A stretch of DNA of 64,000 nucleotides, from NCBI RefSeq assembly GCF_032163395.1, contig NZ_CP119968.1:5234001-5298000 (forward strand). Direction: 5' to 3'. The position numbers and the translations under genes are program-made. Source of the stretch: Gloeocapsopsis dulcis (GTDB lineage Bacteria > Cyanobacteriota > Cyanobacteriia > Cyanobacteriales > Chroococcidiopsidaceae). Under the pieces are notes generated by a model, which made no database searches, was not told the DNA's origin, and was given only the letters and a program-made list of their open reading frames with translations. Position 1 is the stretch's first letter, and every line of letters starts with the position of its first letter. This document shows positions 6,636 through 16,706 of this stretch, piece by piece.

Positions 6636-9023
6636 CTAAAGCTGTTTCTCCTGTGCAAAATTATCCTCAATGACATTTAGCTGCTGTTGCAAAGCACGAT
6701 CGGCTAAACTTGTAATGTCATCTACGGATTCTTCAAAAATATTGCTAACATCATCCAACCGTTTGAGAATCCACTCAAGTAAGATATCCCACAATCTTTC
6801 TTTGCCATTTTCAACTCCACTTAACCATTGTTTTGCCATTAAATCTGGGGACGGAAGAGAAAGGTCTATATATTCAACTTCTACGATAATATTGTGAGTT
6901 ACAGGTCGTGTCTTTATTCTTGTTTGTTTGCTTTTGAAACACGAACCTTCTTCATAAGATATGTATATTCTTCGTACTCTGTTTTTGTACCACCAACTTC
7001 TGTTTTCCGAAAATTGTTTTGCTTGATTGTATCTGAAATTTCAAAAAAGCTATCTGGTAAAGTTGGTAAATTTTGAGCTAACTTTTTGTGGAGATCGCTC
7101 ATTGCTGCTTTTTGTAGATCAATTGAAGATTCGAGGTCTTTTTCACCTAGACAAATTTTCAATCTCTTGACTTGTTCATCAACCAATGATTCTAGAGCTT
7201 GTTCAAACTGTTTTGCTTTTCCTTGCAGACAAACTCTGCCCTTGCAGATATAGCTTTTTTCATAGTGTGATACAAAAGACGTACATAACGTTCGTCGTGT
7301 TCAAGTTCTTTTTTAACCTTGTTATCATCACTACGTACACGCTTGATTAAATGTTGTGATTCATAAGAATATTGGCTTAATCTTCGACTAACATTGTCAT
7401 ATGTTCTAGCAATATCTTCAGCTAAAAAAGGCGATATTACTTCTCGTAACTTATCTTGTAATTCAAATGTACCAGAGTTGTTTTTCAAAGCATCGCGCAC
7501 GGGAACTATCAAAACTTTAGTTAAGTCCCTTCAACTTCATTAACGGCATCAAAAATTAAAGAAAACCCTTTACGGTCTTTTTTTTCAGCCTCTTTCTTAA
7601 TTTTAAGTCTATGTTCAGGCTTATCAGTTTTTAGATCTCCTATCAATTGCTCAATTTCAGCTTTAAACTCTCTACCTATCTTATTGATGCTTTTATGTAA
7701 ATTCTGCTGAATTTTAGTTATTTTCTCTCTTTCTTGCTCGACTTGTTCTTGATTATTAATTCTTCGCGTTTGTATCAAGATGTCAAGACGTTCTGATAAA
7801 ACAGAGTAGTTATCAAATACTTCTACTAATGGTGGAAGTATTACCAGTTCCGCAAATGACTCTTGAACCCGCAGCCGGAAGCGTTGCCACAGTTCTCTAC
7901 CACCACTCCATTCTAAAGAATAGTGGAGAATTTTACTCATAGTTTCATCATCAATAGATTCATTGTTTTCTACTCGGTCTTCGATATCACGAAACCAGTT
8001 TTTTAAATGTCGGTTTTCTTTAGTATTTAAACGAATAACTCCTGCACAATCTTAAAACATTGCCATAAGAAAATTTAGCCGTGTCTGTTGAGTGACTGTA
8101 GATGGTTTGTTCAAAGCACCTGCCCCCCAGGCACATTGGGCATAATATAGAAAACGAGCATTAAAAGGGAGTACATCAGGAAGTTCTTGAAGTGATAAAA
8201 CTTCCTTAATTTCTGCTTTTAACTTATCAATACGCAGAGACAGGGGTAAATCGTCTGCGCCTCGCTGATCGACTCGATTTAAGATAAAAATCATCGAATC
8301 TGTGCGTCCCTGTAGGTATTGGACAACCTTTTTTAATTCTTCCAGTAAGCGTTTTCTATGATCGTCATCTACTTGCATATAGCCTAAAGACACTAAACTA
8401 AAAGCTTTATTGACTTGCTTTTGAATAGTTACCAAGTTAGTCCGATCTTGAACTGATTTCAATTTTGGTAGATCGATTAATTCAACTCCTATTCCTTCAG
8501 GTAAACCTAGTAAGAAAGGATCGCAAGCAGGCAAAAGAGGAATATAAGCCGCTACTTGAGGCGCGACATACTCCCGTTTTTTACGTGCATCGTGATAAGA
8601 GTGCATCACTGTGCAAACTCGGTGGTACAAGTCCTCATCATTTAATCCTGTCCATTCACCTGTGTCCCAAGCAGAGGATGCTGCTTGTGCGATCGCTAAT
8701 CGGTGTTCTAAAGAATGCTTAAGAGTTAAGACACCTCCACTCATTTCTCCGGCTTCGATAGGTGCAATTCTCCGACCAATTAGTGCATTGACAATAGTAG
8801 ATTTTCCAGAAAAAGTTGTCCCAATAGTAGCGATACGAAAACTAGGATTTTCAAGTCTCTGGACTGCTTCTTGATAAACGTTTACAAATTCTTCTAGGCA
8901 AGATTCGATACTTGGATCGCCAAAAATATCAGGAGATAAGTTGACTAAGCTAGAGACTGCGTTACCTAATTGATTTAAAAGATTGCACGTGTGGTTTAAC
9001 TTAGACTCTATACTGAGCAACAT
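6636..9023 (-). pseudogene. Dynamin-like GTPase, broken by one stop and three frameshifts
   Basis: The intact N-terminal part (9023-8052) has the P-loop GTTFSGKSTIVNAL near residues 68-81, a G3-like ELIDLPKL and a G4-like ILNRVDQRG, as in bacterial dynamin/EngA-like membrane GTPases. A TAA at 8052-8054 interrupts the frame (MAMF-stop-DCAGVIRL), yet the same frame continues with clear coding character to 7521. Frameshifts then occur near 7525, near 7220 and near 6915; joining the frames gives one coiled-coil-rich protein ending at 6636 (NVIEDNFAQEKQL), about 790 residues in all. Dynamin-like proteins remodel membranes or guard against phage. Repeated assembly error is an alternative explanation for the lesions. 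Confidence 0.75.
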
Positions 9024-9356
9024 TTTTTCTCTAGAATATATTTTTGGTCAACCCTAATAAAGCCTTAAATACTTGCAATTACCACCAGTGTGAATACTGA
9101 AATGTGGACTTACTCATCGTTATCGGTATCATTACGAAAGTCAGTTTGAATACTTTCTAGTATTGGTAATGTAGTTAATTCTGTATATAGATAATCCACT
9201 ATGACAAAAAACTAACGTTAATTCGGCGAGGCATCCAACCGCAATATTACTGAGAAAGCCTAATAGGATAATGATTATAATTAAGCAAATTTACACTGTG
9301 AAATTCAAAATATGTATGCGTAACGTGTCACAATAGCGGAATTGATATCATCCAAA
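9024..9356. other. Intergenic region upstream of ureD, no gene seen
   Basis: This AT-rich spacer separates the broken dynamin-like gene from ureD and must contain the urease promoter. I looked for the NtcA pattern GTA-N8-TAC and did not find a perfect copy. No small ORF or hairpin stands out. Confidence 0.4.
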
Positions 9357-10214
9357 ATGTCGCGCTTGCTAGAACTCAAAAATTCTCAAAATCCTAATTC
9401 TTGGCATGGTGGTTTAAATGTTGTCTATACTTTGGTAGATGGTGCTACTGCGGTAACACACCAGCAAATGCAAGCACCGCTAAAAGTCCAAAGACCTTTT
9501 TATCCAGAAGGGGCAGTTTGTCATAGTGTGATTTTACACACTGCTGGAGGCGTTGTTGGTGGTGACAAACTATCACTCAATTTTCACCTGCAACCAAAAG
9601 CTCATACACTTATTACAACCGCCGCCGCAAGTAAGGTCTATCGTAGTAATGGTTTGGAAGCTAGGCAAAATATTCTGATACAAGTAGATACTGATGCTTG
9701 TTTAGAATGGTTTCCTCAAGAAACAATTATATTTAATGGCGCAATTTATCGACAGGATTTACGGGTAGAATTAGCACCTGGCGCTACCTGGGTAGGATGG
9801 GAAATTACCCGCTTTGGGCGCAGTGCTAGAGGAGAAAAGTTTTTACAGGGTAACTGGCGATCGCATACCGAAGTTTGGCAACACCAATGTCCTTTGTGGA
9901 TAGATCGCCAATGGTTACGTGGAAATGAGCAAATCATTGATAGCCCCCACGGTTTAGCCGGAAAATCTATTGTTGGTAGTTTTGTCTGGATTGGACAATC
10001 TATCTCAACCGACGTGGTAGAAAAAGTAAGAACCCTCAAGTCTATCGTAGAGCAAGGCGAAATTGGCGTTACGCGCTTAAGTGCAGGTCTATTATGCCGC
10101 TATCGTGGTAATTCTACAACTGAGGTACGAAACTGGTTTACTGAGGTCTGGCATCTGCTACGATTGTCCTCTCTAGGAAAACCAGCCCATCGATCGCGTG
10201 TTTGGCAAATCTAA
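9357..10214 (+). CDS. ureD: Urease accessory protein UreD
   Basis: From the ATG at 9357 the protein has 285 residues; an upstream TTG at 9342 would add five. Family marks are the N-terminal SWHGGLNVVYTLVDG, the block ILHTAGGVVGGDKLSLNFHL near residues 60-80, and WEITRFGRSARGE. UreD (UreH) binds apo-urease with UreF and UreG and helps deliver nickel to the active site, in the cytoplasm. ureA starts 14 bases downstream, so the genes are co-transcribed. Confidence 0.92.
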   Translation: MSRLLELKNSQNPNSWHGGLNVVYTLVDGATAVTHQQMQAPLKVQRPFYPEGAVCHSVILHTAGGVVGGDKLSLNFHLQPKAHTLITTAAASKVYRSNGLEARQNILIQVDTDACLEWFPQETIIFNGAIYRQDLRVELAPGATWVGWEITRFGRSARGEKFLQGNWRSHTEVWQHQCPLWIDRQWLRGNEQIIDSPHGLAGKSIVGSFVWIGQSISTDVVEKVRTLKSIVEQGEIGVTRLSAGLLCRYRGNSTTEVRNWFTEVWHLLRLSSLGKPAHRSRVWQI

Positions 10215-10228
10215 AGGACTGAACTGCT

Positions 10229-10531
10229 ATGCAATTGACACCACAGGAAAAAGATAAGTTACTTGTTTTTACCGCTGCTTTACTTGCCGAACGACGCAAA
10301 CAAAGAGGATTAAAACTAAATTACCCTGAAGCGATTGCTTATATTTCTGCGGCAATTTTAGAAGGCGCACGAGACGGGCGTACAGTTGCAGAATTAATGA
10401 GTTATGGCACAAATTTGTTAACACGCGCAGATGTGATGGATGGTGTAGCTGAGATGATACCCGAAGTTCAAGTCGAAGCAACTTTTCCTGATGGAACAAA
10501 ACTTGTCACGGTTCATAATCCTATTCACTGA
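10229..10531 (+). CDS. ureA: Urease gamma subunit UreA
   Basis: This 100-residue protein matches urease gamma throughout: [27 protein letters not shown] at the start, [29 protein letters not shown] in the middle and a C-terminal [20 protein letters not shown]. It forms the (alpha-beta-gamma)3 urease trimer with UreB and UreC. It follows ureD closely; a gap of 164 bases separates it from ureB, unusual for an operon in which these genes normally abut. Confidence 0.95.
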   Translation: MQLTPQEKDKLLVFTAALLAERRKQRGLKLNYPEAIAYISAAILEGARDGRTVAELMSYGTNLLTRADVMDGVAEMIPEVQVEATFPDGTKLVTVHNPIH

Positions 10532-10695
10532 TTGAGATTCTGTCAGATAGGAAGATATAGAATATTGTTATTGCTTAGAAAATTCCTTAAATCACTTTTG
10601 GGAATAAAAACAACATCAGTTTATTAACAAGTACAGATCTACGCCAACATCAACAGAATAGTAAAATCTAAAGAATTAACTATCAATTCAAAAAA

Positions 10696-11007
10696 ATGAT
10701 TCCAGGAGAGTTATTAGTACAACAAGGTGATATAGAACTCAACCCAGGGCGTCCAACTATACGCATCAAGGTTGCTAATTGCGGCGATCGCCCTATTCAA
10801 GTAGGTTCGCACTTTCATTTTTATGAAGTCAACTCAGCATTAGACTTTGATCGCTCGCGATCGCGCGGTATGCGTCTCGATATTCCTGCCGGTACAGCAG
10901 TACGTTTTGAGCCTGGAGATGAAAAAGAAGTTGTTTTAGTACCAGTTGTTGGCAGTCGTCAAATCTACGGTTTCAATGGTAGAGTTAACGGGCAGTTAGA
11001 TAGCTAA
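10696..11007 (+). CDS. ureB: Urease beta subunit UreB
   Basis: This 103-residue protein has the hallmark features of urease beta: [21 protein letters not shown] at the N-terminus, [21 protein letters not shown], and the segment [22 protein letters not shown]. It is full length. The catalytic alpha subunit gene ureC would normally follow, but the next 290 bases hold no gene and the next gene is an unrelated regulator. UreC and the UreE, UreF and UreG accessory proteins must be encoded elsewhere if urease is active. Confidence 0.95.
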   Translation: MIPGELLVQQGDIELNPGRPTIRIKVANCGDRPIQVGSHFHFYEVNSALDFDRSRSRGMRLDIPAGTAVRFEPGDEKEVVLVPVVGSRQIYGFNGRVNGQLDS

Positions 11008-11304
11008 GCTGCGTAATCAATCATTTGTCACCATAATATCAATTAGTTCTCCACTTGATTTTTCTATTAATGTTTATCGAGTAGTATTTTTTTATTAGAG
11101 TATCTATCATTCCCATGAGTGGCGACAAGCAGTATCAGGACTGGTTTTTGTTTGTTGTCACACCTAACCTTTGCTAGAAGATAAATCATTAGCTTTAGTT
11201 TAGGATTATTAATACAATGTATGAACACACTTTATATCTACTTGCGGTAGTAGAATGCAGAGACTATATATTCCTTTGTTAGACATATTAACTACTTGTT
11301 ATCC

Positions 11305-11961
11305 ATGCCTTTGACACTTCTCGTCGTTGATGACGATCTCGGAACGCGTTTGTCAATCAGCGATTATTTAGAAATGTCTGGCTATTCAGTGCTGACAGCA
11401 GCTGATGGTCAAGAAGCATTGGCTATGGTACAAACATACCATCCTCATTTGATGGTGACAGACATTGTTATGCCACGGATGAATGGTTATGAATTAGTGC
11501 GTCATGTTCGTCAACATCCCAAATTTCGCTTACTACCAGTGATATTTTTAACGGCGAGAAACAAAACAGAAGAAAGGATCGCTGGATACCAATCAGGTGC
11601 TGACTTATATTTACCTAAGCCATTTGAGTTGAATGAACTGGGAGCCGCCATTCGCAATTTGCTAGAGCGATCGCAAATCATTCAATCAGAGACTCGTTTA
11701 TCTTACGAAGAAGGCTTGCGGGCTAATTCCCCTACGTTAGGCTATGAAGGGGATACAGAAATCCACATCAAGTTAACTCAAAGAGAGCAACAAGTCGCAG
11801 TTTTATTAACTCACGGTTTATCCAATGCTGAGATAGGAAGTCGTTTACATTTGAGTCCTCGGACAGTCGAGAAGTATGTTAGTAGCTTGTTTCGGAAAAC
11901 TTCAACGAGTAATCGTGCAGAATTAGTTGGCTTTGTGATGAAATATCGCTTGTTGCAGTAA
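11305..11961 (+). CDS. NarL-type response regulator, Ycf29-like
   Basis: The protein has 218 residues from the ATG at 11305 (an in-frame TTG at 11296 would add three). The receiver domain (about 1-120) has the acidic pair VVDDD, the phosphoacceptor in MVTDIVMPRMNGYE, the Thr/Ser region IFLTARN and the lysine in YLPKPFE. The C-terminal LuxR/NarL helix-turn-helix reads LTQREQQVAVLLTHGLSNAE and LSPRTVEKYVSSLFRKT. The KYVSxLFxKTxTxNRAELV ending is like Ycf29 of cyanobacteria and red-algal plastids. No partner kinase is adjacent. Regulated genes are unknown. Confidence 0.82.
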   Translation: MPLTLLVVDDDLGTRLSISDYLEMSGYSVLTAADGQEALAMVQTYHPHLMVTDIVMPRMNGYELVRHVRQHPKFRLLPVIFLTARNKTEERIAGYQSGADLYLPKPFELNELGAAIRNLLERSQIIQSETRLSYEEGLRANSPTLGYEGDTEIHIKLTQREQQVAVLLTHGLSNAEIGSRLHLSPRTVEKYVSSLFRKTSTSNRAELVGFVMKYRLLQ

Positions 11962-11964
11962 TCC

Positions 11965-12432
11965 TTATTTGACTTCTTGTAGTAAGCCAGTACAAGCATC
12001 AAGGAGAATATCAATTACATAATTAAAGCCTTGTGTTCCGCCATAGTAGGGATCTGGCACTTCTTCAACAGTATGTTGCGAGCAGTAGTCACACATCAGT
12101 TGCACTTTCTCGTAATACTTACCATGACGATCGAGCACCAAAATATCTTGGTAATTTTCGCGATCCATTGCCAGAATAAGATCAAAATCTTCTAAGTCAG
12201 ACTTCTGTAACTGGCGCGCACTACCACGCAATTTGATTCCCAGTTTACTAGCTGCGGCGATCGCCATGCGTTGATCTGGTGGACTACCAATGTGATAGCC
12301 GCCTGTACCTGCTGAGTCGCAAACAATTTGTCCGTTGAGGTTCTCTTTGTCAAGTAAATAATTCATAATATTCTCTGCCGCTGGGGAACGACAGATATTT
12401 CCAAGACAAACAAATAGCAGTTTGTAAGGCAT
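11965..12432 (-). CDS. Low-molecular-weight protein-tyrosine phosphatase
   Basis: This 155-residue protein has the catalytic loop FVCLGNICRSPAAENIM right after the N-terminal strand (Cys and Arg of the C-x5-R motif present) and the acid loop EVPDPYYGG with its aspartate near residue 125. It removes phosphate from tyrosine residues of proteins in the cytoplasm; in bacteria it often acts with tyrosine kinases of polysaccharide export, but none lies nearby. It is convergent to the Ycf29-like regulator with only three bases between the stops. Confidence 0.9.
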   Translation of the reverse strand: MPYKLLFVCLGNICRSPAAENIMNYLLDKENLNGQIVCDSAGTGGYHIGSPPDQRMAIAAASKLGIKLRGSARQLQKSDLEDFDLILAMDRENYQDILVLDRHGKYYEKVQLMCDYCSQHTVEEVPDPYYGGTQGFNYVIDILLDACTGLLQEVK

Positions 12433-12503
12433 TGTGAGAGGTCAGGGGTCAAAGATCAGAGGTTAGGGGGAGGGGGACTCACTCCTCGCCCCTCGCCCCT
12501 AGT
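12433..12503. repeat. Purine-rich intergenic repeat (AGGTCAGGGG family)
   Basis: Between the phosphatase and ybaB genes lies GAGGTCAGGGGTCAAAGATC followed by AGAGGTTAGGGGGAGGGGG and a CCTCGCCCCTCGCCCCT tract. Related words recur at 12934-12965, 33536-33565 (complement), 43449-43495, 49195-49275 and 50688-50715. Such heptamer-type repeats are typical of cyanobacterial spacers. Confidence 0.55.
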
Positions 12504-12854
12504 TTACATTCCTGGCAGTTCTAAACCACTTGTTAGTTCTTCCATGCGTTCGCGCATTGTTGCTGTAGATTTGTTGTAAGCGTCCTTCATTGCTATTGTT
12601 ACTAGATCAGAAAGCACTTCTGCCCCTTCACTCAGAGCTTCTGGCGCAATTTCAACACTCTGAGGCTCTTGGTTGCCACTGAGGACAACTTTAACTAGAC
12701 CACCGCCTGCTTCTCCAGCAATTTGCATTTGCTCTAGTTCTTCTTGGAGCCTTTTGGCACCTTCTTGGACTTGTTGTGCCTTTTTAAAAGCATCGGCTAG
12801 TTCTTTCATTTTTCCTATACCGAAGCCAAAACCTTTTCCTTGTCCTTGTGTCAT
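12504..12854 (-). CDS. YbaB/EbfC family nucleoid-associated protein
   Basis: The ATG at 12854 ([18 protein letters not shown]) is preferred over the upstream ATG at 12887, which would add eleven unrelated residues. The 116-residue protein has the YbaB pattern: a long helix [29 protein letters not shown], a beta sheet with [28 protein letters not shown], and a second helix ending in a Met-rich [11 protein letters not shown]. YbaB dimers bind DNA and compact the nucleoid. The Gly-rich N-terminal extension is usual in cyanobacteria. Confidence 0.88.
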   Translation of the reverse strand: MTQGQGKGFGFGIGKMKELADAFKKAQQVQEGAKRLQEELEQMQIAGEAGGGLVKVVLSGNQEPQSVEIAPEALSEGAEVLSDLVTIAMKDAYNKSTATMRERMEELTSGLELPGM

Positions 12855-13005
12855 ATAAAGATTGATCGCGTTGCAAATTGGATACAAAGTTCCATTAAAT
12901 TATAGATGCCTTGCATCGAGTTGAGATGATCTAGAGGTCAGAGGTTTGATGTCTGGGGTCTGGGTTACTAGAAGGGTGAGAAAATAACTCTGATTCTTGC
13001 TTCTT

Positions 13006-14016
13006 TTACTCAAATTCACCCAAAATTTTGACTTCTGGCTCTAATAGAATTGACCAGTGCTGTTGTACTTGGGCTTGAACGTAATTAATGAGTTGCAGGA
13101 TATCACTAGCTTTAGCACCGCCACAGTTCAAGATAAAATTTGCGTGCCGTTCGGCAATTTGTGCGTTGCCAATTTTGTAGCCTTTAAGACCTATTTGCTC
13201 AATTAACCATCCGGCAGTGTACGGTCTAGGATTGCGAAATACACTACCACAACTTGGTAGATGGTATGGTTGAGTCGTGCGGCGTTGTTCTAGGTGTTGG
13301 CTAGTTGTTGATAGTACTTGTTCAGGATCAGCACCAGGTTGCAGTTGAAAGGTTGCTTGAGTAACAAGGCGTAATGGTTTACCCAAGCTAGCAGCAATAT
13401 GTCCTTGCAGCACAGATGTGCGATAGCGGTATTCTAATTGTTGAGGTGTGAGAGTTTCTACTTCACCATCAATAGACAAAACTTGCGCACTCACCAAAAT
13501 ATCAGCTATACAGCTTCTATGCGCGCCAGCATTCATCACGACAGCACCACCAACACTACCAGGAATGCCCACAGCCCATTCTAAACCTTGCCAACCACGT
13601 TCAGCGGCTTGCCATGCCAAACGCGGTAAAGGCTCTCCGGCAGCAACTGTCACTTGACCTGTAATCAAGTTGAATTCACTATGACGTAAGTGACGTGTAC
13701 TAATCACTAACCCTGGAATTCCGCGATCACTCACGAGTAAATTGGAACCCGCCCCTAACAACGTTACTGCTAAACCCTCGGTTTTCGCCCAGATTAAACT
13801 TGCTTGTAATTCTGCTAAATTGCGTGGTGCTACATACCATTCGGCTGGACCACCTACCCGAAATGAAGTAAGCGTTGCTAAGGGAATTTGAGATTTAATG
13901 ACACAATTAGTGTTGGGTAATATTGTTTTAGCTCCACTAACGCTATCGTTCAGCGTCACTAGCAAGGGAGAAGCCTGACTATCAATAGAACTCAGATTTG
14001 CTTGCGAAATATTCAT
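13006..14016 (-). CDS. murB: UDP-N-acetylenolpyruvoylglucosamine reductase MurB
   Basis: This 336-residue flavoprotein has the FAD-binding segment [17 protein letters not shown], then [21 protein letters not shown], the [21 protein letters not shown] loop and the C-terminal catalytic region [11 protein letters not shown] with the conserved Ser, and [20 protein letters not shown]. It reduces the enolpyruvyl group on UDP-GlcNAc to make UDP-MurNAc, using NADPH, in the cytoplasm. A leader of about 40 residues before the core is rather long. It follows murC on the same strand, 89 bases downstream, an arrangement conserved in cyanobacteria. Confidence 0.95.
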   Translation of the reverse strand: MNISQANLSSIDSQASPLLVTLNDSVSGAKTILPNTNCVIKSQIPLATLTSFRVGGPAEWYVAPRNLAELQASLIWAKTEGLAVTLLGAGSNLLVSDRGIPGLVISTRHLRHSEFNLITGQVTVAAGEPLPRLAWQAAERGWQGLEWAVGIPGSVGGAVVMNAGAHRSCIADILVSAQVLSIDGEVETLTPQQLEYRYRTSVLQGHIAASLGKPLRLVTQATFQLQPGADPEQVLSTTSQHLEQRRTTQPYHLPSCGSVFRNPRPYTAGWLIEQIGLKGYKIGNAQIAERHANFILNCGGAKASDILQLINYVQAQVQQHWSILLEPEVKILGEFE

Positions 14017-14105
14017 AACAGCACAATAAATAAAGGTGGAGTTGTGAGGAGAAGAAATTCAAACCGCGAACAGCAGACAATGCACAACTTAAGGTTCCCT
14101 GCTCA

Positions 14106-15623
14106 TTACTTCTCCTCGACTCCCCTAGATTGGCGAATCGAGTTCATCACTTCTGGAATCACTTGATTTAAGTTTCCAGCTCCAAGAAAAAGAGCAAGAT
14201 CCCCTGGACGTAACGTTTGGGTAAGATATTCACAAATCGCAGTCAAGGTAGGCTTAAAAGTAACTTGTGGGTGATATTCGGCAATCATCTGGGCAAGTTT
14301 TTCCCCACTAATTTGCCCTAAGTTAGGTTCACCAGCACTGTATATCTCACTAACGACAGCGATATCGGCATGAGTGAAAGATTGTGCGAACTCTGGTAAA
14401 AAGGCAAGAGTACGGCTGTAACGATGTGGTTGAAACACCGCAACAATTCGGAGGTCTTTTGCTTGTAGACGAGCTGCAGCGAGAGTAGCACGAATTTCAC
14501 TTGGGTGATGTGCGTAATCATCAATAAACAAGATACCGTTTGTTTCTCCGCGCAGTTCAAAGCGGCGGCGGGCACCAGCAAAGGATGCAATACTAGCAGC
14601 AATCGTTGTAAAGTCTAAACCCAGCAATCTACCTACAGCAACAGCAGCAAGAGCGTTGCTCAGATTATGCTGACCTAATAAACGTAAGTTGAGAACACCA
14701 AGTACTTCGCCTCTTTCCCAAACGCGAGCAATTGTACCGTCTGCACTGTACTCGACATCAGTAACAGTGTAATCTGCGTTGGCATCAGGACGAAGGCTAT
14801 AGCTGATCGAGGGTTGGAGGCGATCGCGGACTGTCTCACAATCAATACATCCTATTAAAGTTTGACAGCGATCGGCAAAAATTTGGAACGTTTGCACGAC
14901 TTCTTCCAACGTTCCATAATGATCGGGGTGATCGAGTTCAATGTTAGTAACTACACCAATTGCAGCCGAAAGTTTGACGAGCGATCCATCAGATTCATCT
15001 GCTTCAGCAACAAGATATCGGCTTTGTCCTAACCTGGCATTACCTTCCCAGGCGTTGACTTCACCACCCACAACAATTGTAGGATCGAGCTTTGCTTGCA
15101 GTAGCATATATCCAACCATGCTACTTGTTGTTGTTTTGCCGTGAGTTCCTGCAACAGCAATACTTTGATAATCTTGAATTAATGCTGCTAAAAGATCCGA
15201 ACGATGAAAAATTGGACAGCCTAAATCTAGGGCAGCACGATACTCTAAATTACTTGTATTAATAGCAGTTGAACAAATAACTTGAGGTAAGGCTGGCGTA
15301 TTCGTAATTAAACTGTCTACTGGGTTATAAGGCTCGGTTAATAGTACGAAGGTACTATTTGCCCGCGTTTTTGGAGTTAGCAGTTCTTGACAATCAGATG
15401 TATTTCGTGGCTGGAAAAATGTCAGGTTTGTTGCTTCTTGCTTATCAAATATATTAACTCCTAGTGCCTGTAACCGCTGCGTAATGTGGCTAGAACGAAT
15501 ATCCGAACCTGACACAGGGAGTTTACGCTTGGCAAGAATGTAGGCAAGGGCAGACATTCCAATACCACCAATACCAATAAAATGAAAAGGCTTACCGCTA
15601 AAATCAACAGAATTCAGTAGCAT
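14106..15623 (-). CDS. murC: UDP-N-acetylmuramate--L-alanine ligase MurC
   Basis: The ATG at 15623 is chosen; the frame is open to 15662 but the extra residues do not fit the family. The 505-residue protein has the N-terminal FHFIGIGGIGMSALAYIL motif, the ATP-binding loop VAGTHGKTTTSSMVGYML near residues 155-172, EADESDGS, and the C-terminal domain segments FIDDYAHHPSEI and FQPHRYSRT. It adds L-alanine to UDP-MurNAc. An insert of about 40 residues near residues 75-115 (ELLTPKTRANSTFVLLTEPYNPVDS region) is longer than in E. coli MurC. Confidence 0.95.
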   Translation of the reverse strand: MLLNSVDFSGKPFHFIGIGGIGMSALAYILAKRKLPVSGSDIRSSHITQRLQALGVNIFDKQEATNLTFFQPRNTSDCQELLTPKTRANSTFVLLTEPYNPVDSLITNTPALPQVICSTAINTSNLEYRAALDLGCPIFHRSDLLAALIQDYQSIAVAGTHGKTTTSSMVGYMLLQAKLDPTIVVGGEVNAWEGNARLGQSRYLVAEADESDGSLVKLSAAIGVVTNIELDHPDHYGTLEEVVQTFQIFADRCQTLIGCIDCETVRDRLQPSISYSLRPDANADYTVTDVEYSADGTIARVWERGEVLGVLNLRLLGQHNLSNALAAVAVGRLLGLDFTTIAASIASFAGARRRFELRGETNGILFIDDYAHHPSEIRATLAAARLQAKDLRIVAVFQPHRYSRTLAFLPEFAQSFTHADIAVVSEIYSAGEPNLGQISGEKLAQMIAEYHPQVTFKPTLTAICEYLTQTLRPGDLALFLGAGNLNQVIPEVMNSIRQSRGVEEK

Positions 15624-15931
15624 TTTTGCTCCTTCCACACCACACCACAGCATACTGCACAAATATTAGGCGCTATCATATCAAGAATTTCTTTTTTTCG
15701 GGAACTTTCTTTCTTGAGATTTCTTGCCTTACGTAAGGAATATATTTATTGCTACTTTGTCCACTTCAGTACAATTTGGAGAAAATAGGGAGATGTTTTT
15801 CTTGTGTGTAAATAGCTGTGGTTACACTCTGATTAAATTATGGGCAATTGACTAAAATTACTAAAGGTAAAAATTAAAATAGTGAAAATTAGCGATACTA
15901 ACTATTGAACTTTGACCCTAGCCGCGATGAA

Positions 15932-16579
15932 ATGCAGTACTCAAGGCATAAAGTAGGAATTTTGGGGGGTACTTTTGACCCTGTACATTGGGGACATCTG
16001 CTGATGGCTGAAGCAGCTGTCAGTCAAGCTAATCTCAAACAAGTGATTTGGGTTCCCACGCGCCACCCGCATTACAAAAATGCCACGGCATTTGAGCATC
16101 GTTGGCAAATGGTACAAATGGCGATCGCCGATAATCCAGCTTTTAAAATTGCTCCCGCAACTGTGAACTCTACAGAATCTTATGCAGTTCAGACGCTCAT
16201 TGATCTCAAAACACTTTATCCCAATACTCAATGGTGTTGGATTGTCGGTTTAGATGCCTTTGAAACTTTGCCCCAATGGTATCGTTGCCAAGAACTAGCA
16301 ACTGAGTGCCATTGGTTAGTCGCACCCCGACTTCCAGCCACGCTCAAGATAGAGCAATCGACAGCGATCGCAACTCATAGTCAGTTACGTTGCGAACAAA
16401 TTGTCCAAAAACTAGAATCACAAGGGTTGCCTATTACCTGGCAAATTTTGCATCTACCCTACGTAGGAATTTCATCAAGTTTAATTCGTGCTTTGTGTCG
16501 CGATCGCCTATCGATTCGATATTTAGTGCCAGACGCCGTGCGGCTGTATATTGAAAAACATCGGCTGTATTCACACTGA
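15932..16579 (+). CDS. nadD: Nicotinate-nucleotide adenylyltransferase NadD
   Basis: The ATG at 15932 gives 215 residues; a TTG at 15905 would add nine. The nucleotidyltransferase motif GILGGTFDPVHWGHLLMAE is at the N-terminus, and the ISSSLIR motif (GISSSLIRALC) near residue 185. WIVGLDAFETLPQWYRCQEL in the middle is typical of NadD. It joins nicotinate mononucleotide and ATP to make deamido-NAD. The gene is alone between murC (divergent) and gap2. Confidence 0.92.
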   Translation: MQYSRHKVGILGGTFDPVHWGHLLMAEAAVSQANLKQVIWVPTRHPHYKNATAFEHRWQMVQMAIADNPAFKIAPATVNSTESYAVQTLIDLKTLYPNTQWCWIVGLDAFETLPQWYRCQELATECHWLVAPRLPATLKIEQSTAIATHSQLRCEQIVQKLESQGLPITWQILHLPYVGISSSLIRALCRDRLSIRYLVPDAVRLYIEKHRLYSH

Positions 16580-16706
16580 TTTTTGATAAAATCTGAGGTT
16601 TTTCATAGTCTTGTCGTTGGCAGGTTATAATGTAACGCCCTTTGCGATATGATCTGCTTCAAGAATAGGTAATCATTGTTTAGTAGATACTAGAGGGCAA
16701 GACGCT

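Noticed and set aside
8465-8874. Two forward ORFs of 85-87 codons
   Set aside because: They lie antisense to the conserved GTPase domain of the dynamin-like gene and have no coding character.
9024-9356. NtcA site upstream of ureD
   Set aside because: No exact GTA-N8-TAC was found; near matches have the wrong spacing.
11008-11304. Possible ureC start or fragment after ureB
   Set aside because: Neither strand has any UreC-like sequence; the region is plain spacer.
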